Shown piece after piece: positions 55,721-64,000 of a stretch of 64,000 nt of DNA (positions are counted from its first letter, which is position 1; the number at the start of each line of letters is the position of its first letter). The DNA is from Acinetobacter pittii ATCC 19004 = CIP 70.29 (GTDB taxonomy: Bacteria; Pseudomonadota; Gammaproteobacteria; Pseudomonadales; Moraxellaceae), in assembly GCF_000369045.1 (NCBI RefSeq), contig NZ_KB849789.1, forward strand, positions 399,702 through 463,701. The letters run 5' to 3'. The translations under genes were made by a program, and so were the position numbers. The notes under the pieces are model-generated. The model ran no database searches. It saw nothing but the letters and a program-made list of their open reading frames with translations, and was not told the origin of the DNA.

Positions 55721-57166
55721 TTAGAAAGATACCATTTTGCCCGGATTAATCATTGCACCGATGCCATACATGCTTTTAGCGAGTGGAATAACAACGGGAG
55801 CAAGGGTACGACCAAAAATAATATTTTGATGATCAATTTTAGATAACATTTCGAAGTCGTTAGATTGCCCAACAAAGTCATTTGCAATGGCTTTACCAAT
55901 GCGTACCGTCTGAGCAACGCCGTGACCACTCCAACCATGAACAGCATAAATCGGGAACTTATTACCAAACTTACGGCTATCGACTGCACCATTTACGGTT
56001 AAATCAGTTGTTCCACTCCAGACAAAATCCATCTCTAGATTTTTAATTTGAGGGAAAACTGTATGAATTCGATGCTCTAGATAATTTAATGTTTTCTCTG
56101 GTCCCCAGCATGTTCCTGTGCCTTGGCCACCAAACAATAAGCGGTTATTAAACACAGGGCGGTAGTAATCAATCTGGAACTGAGTGTCATAAACAGGATG
56201 CCCAAACGGTAAAATCTCTTTCGTATCAAACTCGAGCGGGGCAGTCGTCGCAACATAGGTATAAAACGGAATAGTAGTATTGTTTTGCTCTGATAAAAGT
56301 TTAAACGAAGCATGGTGTACTGCTAACACTACAGATTTTTTAGCTTTTACGACAGCATTTGCTGTTTGAACATAAATACCATCTGCTTTTTCTTCTATTG
56401 AAATAACTTCTGTTTGTTCATAGACAGTACCGCCATTTTGGCAAAAGCCATAAATTAAGCCACGGTTCAAAGCTAAAGGATGGATTTGTCCACCTAACTC
56501 ATCAATTAAACCACCCGTATAGTAGTCTGATTTAATATAGTCCATGAGTTCATGTTTACCCACAATGCGGGTATGGTCTTCACCTAAATATTTTCGTGCA
56601 TCGGCGCCTTGTGTTAAACCGACTAAATGTCCTTCATGAACGGCAGCAGTAATATGACCGTATTTTCGGTCAAAGTTAAGCTGGTATTTTTCCGAAATGT
56701 CATCAATCAGTTGCATCGCTTCTGTAGAGGTAAAATGCCAAAGTTTTTTGGCATCTTCGTAGCTCAAGCGATCGGCCATTTCTTGGGCTTCCCAGCGAGC
56801 TAAACCAGGGGTGAGTTGTCCGCCATTGCGTCCAGAAGCTGCGCTACCTACACGGTTTTTTTCTAATAAAACAGTCTCTACACCTTGTTCAGCTAAATGT
56901 AAGGCCGTAGATGAACCTAATAAACCACCACCAATAACAACCACATCACACTCAATATCAGCTTTTAAGCTGTCAAAGGTATGCCAATCAGAAAGTGAGC
57001 TTTCATAGTAGTTGGCTGGATTATCTACCGAAGTGCTATTAACCGTGGATGTATCAAATTTTGCATGTTTTGGATTTAACCAGCTCCACTCTTTGCCTAC
57101 CTGTAGAGATTTACTTGGTTTATATTCCACGTCTTTTAAAAGTTGAGGTTTAGAAATAATTTTCAT
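55721..57166 (-). CDS. FAD-dependent amine oxidoreductase (PuuB/OrdL-like)
   Basis: A 481-residue DAO-family flavoprotein. FAD-binding DVVVIGGGLLGSSTALHLAEQG, recognised as VIGGGLLGSST, begins at about residue 73, followed by EKNRVGSAASGRNGGQL, the PuuB hallmark ASGRNGGQ. E. coli PuuB (426 residues) oxidises gamma-glutamylputrescine; this one has about 50 extra N-terminal residues. No PuuA ligase is in the cluster, so the substrate may be a free amine or another N-substituted amino acid. It follows the PuuP-like gene by 18 bp. Confidence 0.85.
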   Translation of the reverse strand: MKIISKPQLLKDVEYKPSKSLQVGKEWSWLNPKHAKFDTSTVNSTSVDNPANYYESSLSDWHTFDSLKADIECDVVVIGGGLLGSSTALHLAEQGVETVLLEKNRVGSAASGRNGGQLTPGLARWEAQEMADRLSYEDAKKLWHFTSTEAMQLIDDISEKYQLNFDRKYGHITAAVHEGHLVGLTQGADARKYLGEDHTRIVGKHELMDYIKSDYYTGGLIDELGGQIHPLALNRGLIYGFCQNGGTVYEQTEVISIEEKADGIYVQTANAVVKAKKSVVLAVHHASFKLLSEQNNTTIPFYTYVATTAPLEFDTKEILPFGHPVYDTQFQIDYYRPVFNNRLLFGGQGTGTCWGPEKTLNYLEHRIHTVFPQIKNLEMDFVWSGTTDLTVNGAVDSRKFGNKFPIYAVHGWSGHGVAQTVRIGKAIANDFVGQSNDFEMLSKIDHQNIIFGRTLAPVVIPLAKSMYGIGAMINPGKMVSF

Positions 57167-57184
57167 AATAAAGTTCCTTAAAAA

Positions 57185-58516
57185 TTAATAAGCATTACTA
57201 ATAGCAATACTTTGTTTTTTAATCGTTTTATAGATAAATAGGAGAACACCCAAAGCTAACCAGAAACAACCAAACATGAGTGAAGATGAATCGAGATTAA
57301 GCCAGAGGCAAATAATGCTAAAGACTGATATAAGCGGTAAAAACAGGTTTAGAAATTTGTTTTTAAACCCTGAACGCTGTTTATCTTTAATATAAAACTT
57401 CATAAAAACTGAGAAATTTACGGCTGTAAAAGCGACTAGAGCACCAAAGCTGATTAGGCTGACGACTTGGGCTAAATCTAGAAAAACCGCAGACATTGAA
57501 ATAAGACCAACAAACAAAACCGAGAAAAACGGTGTACCTAATGAAATATGAATTGTCCCAAAATACTTTTTAGGGAAAATATTATCGGTACCCATTATAT
57601 ACAGTAAACGCGAAGCGCTGGCATGTGAGGCAAGGCCAGAGGCGACTGTGTTCATAATTTGCCCGCATAAGAATACCGATTGGAAAAAAGCACCACCAAC
57701 GTAAAGCACAATTTCAGGCAACGCTTCTGAAGGATGTTGAAAACGAAGATTGTTTGGAAAATAAAGCTGAATAAACCAAGCGGCCGTGAAGAAAATCAGT
57801 CCGCCCGCAAGAGTTGTTAACATAACTGCGCGGGGAATATTTTTAGTGGGTTGTTTGGTTTCATTAGAAAGTGTGGTAACCGCATCAAAACCTAAAAACG
57901 AAAAGCACAAAACTGAGGCACCCGCAACGAGGGGGAGTAAAGATTGGTGCTCATGCCAGAGTGGCGCCAATGTAAGCACATGCTCATAACCTTGGGTCGA
58001 GCCAATACCCTTAATCACTAAATAAACAAAAATGACCATGAGTATGATCGGTGCAAACACAAACAACAGGCTTAAATTGGCGAGTAACCGAATGCGGAAA
58101 CAGTTTACTAAAGTGACTAGGCTTGCCGATACAAGCACCCAGAACCAGTAAGGCAGACTTGGGATAAGGGCTGTGAGATAAATCGCAGCTAGCAAAACAT
58201 TAATGAGAGGTAATAACAAATAGTCGAGTAGGGAACACCAACCGACAAAAAAGCCACTTTTAGGTCCTAAACTTTCAGCTGTATAGCTATATGCCGAGCC
58301 TGATTTTTCTGAATTTTTACTAAATCTTGCATAGCTCCAAGCAGTGAGTAGCATGGCGCCAAGTGCGAGTAAATAGGCCAGTGGTACGTGTCCATTGGTA
58401 ATGCCAGAGACAATACCGAAAGTGTCAAACACCGTCATAGGGGTCATGTAGGCAATACCAATAATCGTGACTTGCCAAAGTGACAGTTTTTTTAAGGAAG
58501 ACGTTTTATTTTCCAT
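57185..58516 (-). CDS. APC-family permease, PuuP-like
   Basis: A 443-residue inner-membrane transporter with about 12 helices. N-terminal LSLWQVTIIGIAYMTPMTVFDTFG (IIGIAYMTPMTVFDTFG) is typical of the PuuP putrescine importer group, and FLGFDAVTTLSNETKQPTKNIP (GFDAVTTLSNE) is the conserved TM6 loop. Expected to import putrescine or a related amine. First gene of a puuP-puuB pair, with a 187-bp upstream gap that holds its promoter. Confidence 0.85.
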   Translation of the reverse strand: MENKTSSLKKLSLWQVTIIGIAYMTPMTVFDTFGIVSGITNGHVPLAYLLALGAMLLTAWSYARFSKNSEKSGSAYSYTAESLGPKSGFFVGWCSLLDYLLLPLINVLLAAIYLTALIPSLPYWFWVLVSASLVTLVNCFRIRLLANLSLLFVFAPIILMVIFVYLVIKGIGSTQGYEHVLTLAPLWHEHQSLLPLVAGASVLCFSFLGFDAVTTLSNETKQPTKNIPRAVMLTTLAGGLIFFTAAWFIQLYFPNNLRFQHPSEALPEIVLYVGGAFFQSVFLCGQIMNTVASGLASHASASRLLYIMGTDNIFPKKYFGTIHISLGTPFFSVLFVGLISMSAVFLDLAQVVSLISFGALVAFTAVNFSVFMKFYIKDKQRSGFKNKFLNLFLPLISVFSIICLWLNLDSSSLMFGCFWLALGVLLFIYKTIKKQSIAISNAY

Positions 58517-58703
58517 GTCATTTCAACCTCAAATTCGTTGTTTTGCTTTTCATCCGGAAAAGCGATGCTATTTTTGAGCCAAAACTTTCCCTAGACCTGA
58601 ATAAACACGTCTATTTGAAGAAAGTTTGTACAAAAGTGGGTGGCTGTTTTGCCTTGGTGATGCCCTAAAGCAAAGTCAAATATTTATATTTTTCGACGTC
58701 ACT

Positions 58704-59411
58704 CTAAATCACGACCAGTTGAAAAGATTGACACGGTCGTGCCAGAAACTGCTCGGGGCTTTGGCCTTTAAATAATGTGCCTGTTCTGATGGTGATATCA
58801 TTTGAAGTAATCACTCGAGAAGAGTCGTTAATCACAATTGCTTTTTGTTTAATGTTTTTAAGCTTCGGCATAAGAATTTTTTCCAGTGCGGAAACTAAAA
58901 TATCGGTAGCAATCACACCGATAAATTGATCACGAATCATGACTGGATGAGCAAGGGTGATGGTGTATGCACCATTGCAAATATAGTCGACATAAGGCCC
59001 ATGGATGCACGGACTCTTATTTTGAGCAGGTTTATGGAACCATTCAAAAGAGCGAAAATCTAAAAATCGCTGAGCATTTTGATAGTTTTCAAGCTTTGCT
59101 TGCTGTAACTGATCTTCTTTTTTATACCACCATTCGAGTGTCCAATAATCTTGCTCTTCTTGCGTTGCAGGGCTATAACTTGCAAAACCAATACCTTGAC
59201 TGTAATGGCTTTCCTGTAAGGCCTTTTTAATTTCTTTTTGCAAAGCTGTGCGTTCTGAACCTGAAAGCTTAACGTCTTTTGTTTTTTCAGGTTCATGTTT
59301 TGAAAGAATTTTGCTCGCTTTAGTTGCCAGCTTTTCTGTAATGGCTGTCGTTTCTTCAACCACCGTCTTTAACAAATTTTGAAGCTCTTCTATATCTAAA
59401 TGTTGGGTCAT
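58704..59411 (-). CDS. Soluble Cache (PDC) domain protein, probable amine/amino-acid sensor
   Basis: 235 residues with no signal peptide and no membrane segment. A helical N-terminal part (about 1-65) precedes a Cache fold (66-235). Residues expected for the amino-acid/amine-binding dCache pocket are visible: Arg120, Trp124-Phe125 (FRSFEWF), Tyr140 and Asp142 (GPYVDY), then YTITLAHPV and GVIATDI. Most Cache domains are extracytoplasmic parts of receptors; this one stands alone in the cytoplasm with no output domain. It follows gntR by 65 bp with a clear AGGAG site. It may relay ligand state to that regulator, which is inference. Confidence 0.75.
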   Translation of the reverse strand: MTQHLDIEELQNLLKTVVEETTAITEKLATKASKILSKHEPEKTKDVKLSGSERTALQKEIKKALQESHYSQGIGFASYSPATQEEQDYWTLEWWYKKEDQLQQAKLENYQNAQRFLDFRSFEWFHKPAQNKSPCIHGPYVDYICNGAYTITLAHPVMIRDQFIGVIATDILVSALEKILMPKLKNIKQKAIVINDSSRVITSNDITIRTGTLFKGQSPEQFLARPCQSFQLVVI

Positions 59412-59476
59412 TCCTATAACTCCTAAAATTCCGTATTTCTCACTCGATATTTTATAAGTGCTCTACTTTATTGTTT

Positions 59477-60196
59477 TTATTCGATAGATAACTTATATCG
59501 AAGCATTTGGTCTGTTAGCATCGAAATGATTTTTCGCGCTTGAATAACAGCATCATCTTCATTGCCTTGAACAAAAGATGATAAAAGTTGGTGGTATTGA
59601 GCGACGACCAATTGATGAAATTGATCATCTTGATAAAGCACAGCAATGAGCGGTGCCCATTCGGCTTGTATGGTTAACTCTTGATTTGCCAGTCGAGCTG
59701 ATTGAGCAAAAGAGGTAAGTGTTAACAAACAACGTAAATCAAGTTGGGCACGTATGTCTGGTTCAACTGCTTGTTCAAATTGATCAATAAGCTCTTTGAT
59801 TTTACCCAGTTCATATTCAGTAGTTCTTTGTGCTGCCAAATATGCACCATGGCTTAAAATTGCACTATGAAACTCGCCTAAATCAGCTAAATATTCATTG
59901 GAAGCCTGACGCAGAGGGTGCTTGTTTAAGAGTAAATCGGAAGGCAACTCGCAAACAAAGCTTCCGCCGTTTCGCCCGCGTCGTGTATCAATCAGACCTT
60001 TTACGCGTAAAGTATTTAAAGCTTCACGGACTGTAATGGGTGACACCCCCATTAAGCGAGCTAGATCCGCCTCGTTAGGAAGCTGTTCATTGCTTTTGAG
60101 CAATCCAGAGATAATTGCATTTTCCAAGCGTTCTACAACTTGTTCCGATCGAGTTGCCTGAGCGATAGGTGCAAAAATTATCGTATATGCTGACAT
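59477..60196 (-). CDS. GntR-family regulator with FCD domain
   Basis: A 239-residue regulator. Winged helix at about 15-80 (LENAIISGLLKSNEQLPNEADLARLMGVSPITVREAL, recognised by LPNEADLARLMGVS and TVREAL); all-helical FCD ligand domain at about 95-230 with HSAILSHGAYLAA. FCD regulators bind small organic acids or metals and usually repress catabolic operons. A perfect 10-bp dyad just upstream (60211-60233) may be its operator or an attenuator. Likely local regulator of the amine cluster. Confidence 0.87.
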   Translation of the reverse strand: MSAYTIIFAPIAQATRSEQVVERLENAIISGLLKSNEQLPNEADLARLMGVSPITVREALNTLRVKGLIDTRRGRNGGSFVCELPSDLLLNKHPLRQASNEYLADLGEFHSAILSHGAYLAAQRTTEYELGKIKELIDQFEQAVEPDIRAQLDLRCLLTLTSFAQSARLANQELTIQAEWAPLIAVLYQDDQFHQLVVAQYHQLLSSFVQGNEDDAVIQARKIISMLTDQMLRYKLSIE

Positions 60197-60210
60197 GGCG
60201 AATTCTCTAA

Positions 60211-60233
60211 AAGCTAAGTCAGAGACTTAGCTT
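60211..60233 (-). promoter_or_regulatory. Perfect dyad upstream of the GntR gene
   Basis: AAGCTAAGTC and GACTTAGCTT form a 10-bp perfect inverted repeat around AGA. On the minus strand it is followed by TTTT. It lies 15 bp before the gntR start and 19 bp after the SnoaL-protein stop. It may be a terminator for the aldehyde dehydrogenase unit, a GntR operator, or both. Confidence 0.6.
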
Positions 60234-60251
60234 AATGAAACGGATAAATGA

Positions 60252-61022
60252 TTAAAACACGCCATATTGATGGACGGCCTGTTCATCTTCAGGCACAGCT
60301 GGTATTGCATCCCAAAGTTCAACAATTTTGCCATTATCTACACGCCATAATTCAAAATAGGCATGCCGATTTCCGGCAATACTTCCTTCGGAATGTGTCA
60401 AGACAAATTGACCATCAGCAATGGAGCGATGCGTTTTGGAGTATACCAAACCTTGTCCTTCATTACGGATATTGTTCAAAAAATCAATGACTGCTTTAAC
60501 ACCATCGCCAATGTCTGGACTATGTTGAATGAACTGATCGTCGTGAGTGTATTCTTTAAATGCTTCGTAATTGCCATCAATTAATGACTTCTTAAAGAAA
60601 GAGGTCACAATCTCACGATTTTTCTCCGAATCATGATGAGTTACGATTTCGGTCGGACCATCTAATTGGGTTCTGCCACTCACATTCGGCGCTGCTTCTG
60701 CTACAAGACCATCCCAATGTTCCACAATTTTGCCATCTTTCACTCGGTAAATATCAAAACCAACTAAAGGGTTTTCATCTAATCCCTGAAAGCGGCCATG
60801 AATTGCAACCAAGTCGCCATCTGCCAATACACGCACAGCTTCATGTTGCATATCTGGGCAGTCTTCTACCAGTTGGCGAAGGCCTGAAAGACCATTTGCA
60901 ACGAGTGGTGAGTGCTCTATAAAGTCTTCAGAAAAATAACGATCCAGAGCAGTGGTGTCGTGTAAATTAAATAACTCATGATGAGCTTTAGTCACCAAGT
61001 CTTTCATTTCTTGTTTATTCAT
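60252..61022 (-). CDS. Tandem SnoaL/NTF2-like domain protein
   Basis: 256 residues built of two related NTF2-fold domains (about 5-120 and 130-245), each ending in a matching motif (YRVKDGKIVEHWDGL and WRVDNGKIVELWDAI). Each also has a HSP motif (FIEHSPL, FIQHSPD). SnoaL-like proteins are often cyclases, hydrolases or binding proteins; the reaction here is unknown. It lies 28 bp after the aldehyde dehydrogenase gene and is probably co-transcribed, so it may act on the same pathway's intermediate. Confidence 0.8.
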   Translation of the reverse strand: MNKQEMKDLVTKAHHELFNLHDTTALDRYFSEDFIEHSPLVANGLSGLRQLVEDCPDMQHEAVRVLADGDLVAIHGRFQGLDENPLVGFDIYRVKDGKIVEHWDGLVAEAAPNVSGRTQLDGPTEIVTHHDSEKNREIVTSFFKKSLIDGNYEAFKEYTHDDQFIQHSPDIGDGVKAVIDFLNNIRNEGQGLVYSKTHRSIADGQFVLTHSEGSIAGNRHAYFELWRVDNGKIVELWDAIPAVPEDEQAVHQYGVF

Positions 61023-61050
61023 TTTGATCTCCTTTCAAAGTCCATTTTTA

Positions 61051-62481
61051 TTATTCGTTTGAACTCATCACATGTTTAACGCGCGTATATTCTTCAAAAC
61101 CGTAGCCAGATAAATCTTTACCATATCCTGACTTTTTGAAACCGCCGTGTGGCATTTCTGCGGTTAAAGGAATATGGGTATTAATCCAAACTGTACCGAA
61201 ATCAAGTTCACGAGAAAGACGAGTGGCGCGGGCATGGTCTTTAGTCCAAACACTTGAAGCTAGGCCATATTCAACATCGTTGGCTTTTTCAATCGCATCA
61301 TTTTCATCTGTAAATTTTTGAACGGTAATCACTGGTCCAAAAATTTCATTTTGAATGGCCTCATCGTGTTGTTTTAAGCCACTAATAACAGTGGGTTCAA
61401 AATAGAAGCCTGGACGGTCTGCCTGTTTTCCACCTGTTTCAACTTTGGCGTGAGCAGGTAAGTTGTCGATAAACGCTTTAACGTTTTTCAATTGGTTAGC
61501 ATTGTTAAGTGGGCCATAAAGCGCGTCTTGATCATCGGGTTCACCAAAACGGGTATTTTTTGCAGCTTCAACTAACTTACTTAAAAATTCATCATGAACA
61601 GATTCAGCCACAATTACACGCGTTGCTGCAGTACAGTCTTGCCCTGCGTTGAAATAGCCTGTTAAAGCAATCATTTCAACTGCTTTGTCTAGGTCAGCAT
61701 CTTCAAAAACCACTACAGGTGCTTTACCACCAAGCTCAAGATGCGCTTTCGCTAGATTTGCTGCGGCAGAAGCTGCAACTTGTAATCCCGCACGAACTGA
61801 GCCTGTAATAGAAACGAGTGCAGGGGTCTTATGTGATACAACTTTTGAACCCACCTGAGCTTGGCCTAACACTACGTTAAATGCACCTTTAGGGAAAAAT
61901 GGTGCAGCAATTTCAGCAAGTAAAAGCGTACTTTCCGGCGTTGTATCACTTGGTTTAAGTACCACGGTATTACCTGCGGCTAAAGCTGGAGCAATTTTCC
62001 AAACAGCCATCATGAGTGGATAGTTCCAAGGTGTAACTTGCCCAACTACACCGACAGGTTCACGGCGAATAGAAGAGGTTAAACCTTCTAAATATTCACC
62101 TGAAGCTGTGCCATTGAGTAAACGGGCAGCACCTGCAAAGAAACGAACCTGATCTGCTGATGCACCCACTTCTTCAGATGCAATTAAGTGTTTTAACTGA
62201 CCCGTATTACGACTTTGTGCTTCAATTAAACGATCAGCATTTGCTTCAATAGCATCTGCCAAGTTAAGTAATGCTTTTTGACGAGTCGAAGGTGTACTAC
62301 GTCCCCAAATTTTAAACGCTTCTTTTGCAGCAGCATAAGCTGCATCAACTTCTGCCTCGGTCGCATTCGGTGATTGCGCATAAACTTCACCAGTGACTGG
62401 GCTTACCAAATCGAAGTAATCATTTCCTTTGCTAGCAACATATTCGCCGTTAATAAAGTGTTGTAGTTGAGTTTTAGCCAT
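61051..62481 (-). CDS. Gamma-aminobutyraldehyde dehydrogenase-like aldehyde dehydrogenase (PatD type)
   Basis: A 476-residue NAD(P)-dependent aldehyde dehydrogenase. Conserved sites: TPWNYPLMM, general-base Glu in HLELGGKAPVV, nucleophile Cys in NAGQDCTAATR, and EIFGPV. The stretches FFAGAARLLNGTASGEYLEG and AEMPHGGFKKSGYGKDLS resemble E. coli PatD (YdcW, 474 residues), which oxidises 4-aminobutanal from putrescine to GABA. That supports an amine-derived aldehyde as substrate, but betaine aldehyde or other amino-aldehydes remain possible. First gene of its operon. Confidence 0.87.
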   Translation of the reverse strand: MAKTQLQHFINGEYVASKGNDYFDLVSPVTGEVYAQSPNATEAEVDAAYAAAKEAFKIWGRSTPSTRQKALLNLADAIEANADRLIEAQSRNTGQLKHLIASEEVGASADQVRFFAGAARLLNGTASGEYLEGLTSSIRREPVGVVGQVTPWNYPLMMAVWKIAPALAAGNTVVLKPSDTTPESTLLLAEIAAPFFPKGAFNVVLGQAQVGSKVVSHKTPALVSITGSVRAGLQVAASAAANLAKAHLELGGKAPVVVFEDADLDKAVEMIALTGYFNAGQDCTAATRVIVAESVHDEFLSKLVEAAKNTRFGEPDDQDALYGPLNNANQLKNVKAFIDNLPAHAKVETGGKQADRPGFYFEPTVISGLKQHDEAIQNEIFGPVITVQKFTDENDAIEKANDVEYGLASSVWTKDHARATRLSRELDFGTVWINTHIPLTAEMPHGGFKKSGYGKDLSGYGFEEYTRVKHVMSSNE

Positions 62482-62515
62482 TTTTTATACCTTGTCCTTA
62501 GGTTTTAACATATAA

Positions 62516-62556
62516 CATATAATAATATATGTATTATGTTTTAAATTTTCTGTCAA
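62516..62556 (-). promoter_or_regulatory. Promoter and overlapping dyad of the aldehyde dehydrogenase gene
   Basis: On the minus strand TTGACA (62556-62551), a 17-bp spacer and TACATA (62533-62528). A perfect CATATA/TATATG dyad with a 4-bp gap (62516-62531) covers the -10 and start region, a classic repressor position. The regulator is unknown; the local GntR or Lrp proteins are candidates. Confidence 0.5.
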
Positions 62557-62808
62557 ATGCTTTGATGAGAGGAGTGAGTGAAAAAAGTGAAAATTTAAAT
62601 CAAATTGGATTTTAAGTTTTTGATTTGATTGTTTAAAAAATATTAAAAATTTATTGAAGATTTTTAGGAGAGGTTGATTGTCGTACTAGTTCAGTAGATT
62701 TGATGAAAGATAATTGAATAATTTTCTAATGGAGAGCAGCTTGAGGAGCCAAGATTTAACTTAGCTCATCAATTTCGAGTTCTTATTTATTGAAATTAAA
62801 TTGAATGA
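62557..62808. other. AT-rich intergenic region between the aldehyde dehydrogenase and lrp genes
   Basis: About 250 bp without an ORF supported by a ribosome site. Nothing specific is seen beyond the promoter at its left edge. Confidence 0.5.
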
Positions 62809-63231
62809 TTAGGTCTTATGACTCGCAAGCAGAATGCTAGTTTCACTGTTATAAATACCTGAAATATTCCTGATTCTTTCTAAAACTTTGTCGAAGTTTT
62901 CTAAAGTATCAGAACGTAGCTCGACCAAAATGTCCCATTTGCCATTCGTTTTATGTAAACATTCCACGGCACTTTCTAGGCGTAGTTCTTTAATCACAGA
63001 CTGCGCTTTGGTGCCTTCGACCATAATGCTCATCCATGCACGGATGACGTTGCGTTCAGCATTCGGTTTAAACCGTACCGTATATCCGGTAATAATGCCC
63101 GAAGACTCCAGATACTCCATTCTCTTCTTGATAGTTGCTCTTGAAACGTGAACTTTTTCGGCTAACTCGGTAACAGACATCCGTGCGTTATCTTTAAGTA
63201 AACCTAAAATAATTTGATCAATGTTATCCAT
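62809..63231 (-). CDS. Lrp/AsnC-family regulator
   Basis: A 140-residue regulator. N-terminal helix-turn-helix (LLKDNARMSVTELAEKVHVSRATIKKRM, recognised as MSVTELAEKVHVS) and C-terminal RAM ligand-binding domain (GTKAQSVIKEL through SILLA). I start at the ATG at 63231 (MDNIDQIIL); the longer frame adds 32 unrelated residues. Divergent from astC, so it is likely to control arginine/ornithine catabolism in response to an amino acid. Confidence 0.88.
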   Translation of the reverse strand: MDNIDQIILGLLKDNARMSVTELAEKVHVSRATIKKRMEYLESSGIITGYTVRFKPNAERNVIRAWMSIMVEGTKAQSVIKELRLESAVECLHKTNGKWDILVELRSDTLENFDKVLERIRNISGIYNSETSILLASHKT

Positions 63232-63321
63232 ATTGTAATTGTCAATTATCAAATTGGTAAAAATTAATTCATTTTTGACTGAATTACAAATTTTGTGAAT
63301 CAATTTGATTTTGAATAATAG

Positions 63322-64000
<679 letters not shown>

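Noticed and set aside
58545..58575. GG-N10-GC arrangement upstream of the PuuP-like gene resembling a sigma54 promoter
   Set aside because: Only the invariant dinucleotides and part of the -24 box fit, which is expected by chance; no enhancer-binding activator is nearby.

Overview
The window is AT-rich chromosomal DNA from a gammaproteobacterium, almost certainly Acinetobacter and probably the A. calcoaceticus-baumannii complex. The evidence is gene content and order: an RNase HI-DnaQ fusion, an ygfB-pepP-ubiH-ubiI block next to zapA and 6S RNA, a SutA-type RNA polymerase-binding protein, an MltD with eight LysM repeats next to a yejABEF importer, and an arginine succinyltransferase (astC) start at the right edge. 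This assignment is by recognition; no database search was possible.

Region by region. 1-9.2 kb: the end of gdhA, a duplicated META-domain lipoprotein, ygiD, rlmH, a strong small-RNA candidate, lon, 5-formyl-THF cyclo-ligase, three small envelope genes (one of only 37 codons), 6S RNA, zapA and a coiled-coil partner. 9.2-14.2 kb: ygfB, pepP, ubiH and ubiI (ubiquinone hydroxylation), then the SutA-like gene. 14.2-17 kb: a CadR/PbrR-type MerR regulator divergent from a short cation-diffusion transporter across a textbook 19-bp-spacer promoter, then the ArgO exporter divergent from ArgP. 17-24.5 kb: rsmI, yraN, a BON-domain lipoprotein, an esterase, nudC, a ChpA-N-like helical protein and the rnhA-dnaQ fusion. 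24.7-33.5 kb: mltD followed by yejABEF. 33.5-45.2 kb: an Old Yellow Enzyme, a glutathione transferase, a Fur-boxed TonB receptor, tRNA-Glu, rnt-pyrC, a diguanylate cyclase, argG, fadH and tRNA-Ser.

45.2-53.9 kb, downstream of tRNA-Ser, looks like an accessory region: small secreted proteins, a DUF898/M48 pair, an orphan TetR regulator behind a GC-rich, heavily structured 450-bp leader, unknown genes, a CsgG-DUF4810-DUF799 lipoprotein operon and a split-zinc-ribbon glycine-zipper protein. 54.2-62.5 kb, all on the minus strand, is an amine/amino-acid catabolic cluster: two APC permeases, a PuuB-like FAD oxidase, a PatD-like aldehyde dehydrogenase, a double SnoaL-domain protein, a GntR/FCD regulator and a soluble Cache-domain sensor. 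No glutamyl-polyamine ligase (PuuA) is present. The right edge holds an Lrp/AsnC regulator divergent from astC.

The observations most worth following are the lon-rlmH small-RNA candidate, the structured and apparently attenuated TetR leader, the cytoplasmic Cache protein beside GntR in an amine cluster, hairpins in the argG and argO leaders, and the small genes inserted between 6S RNA and its usual neighbour.
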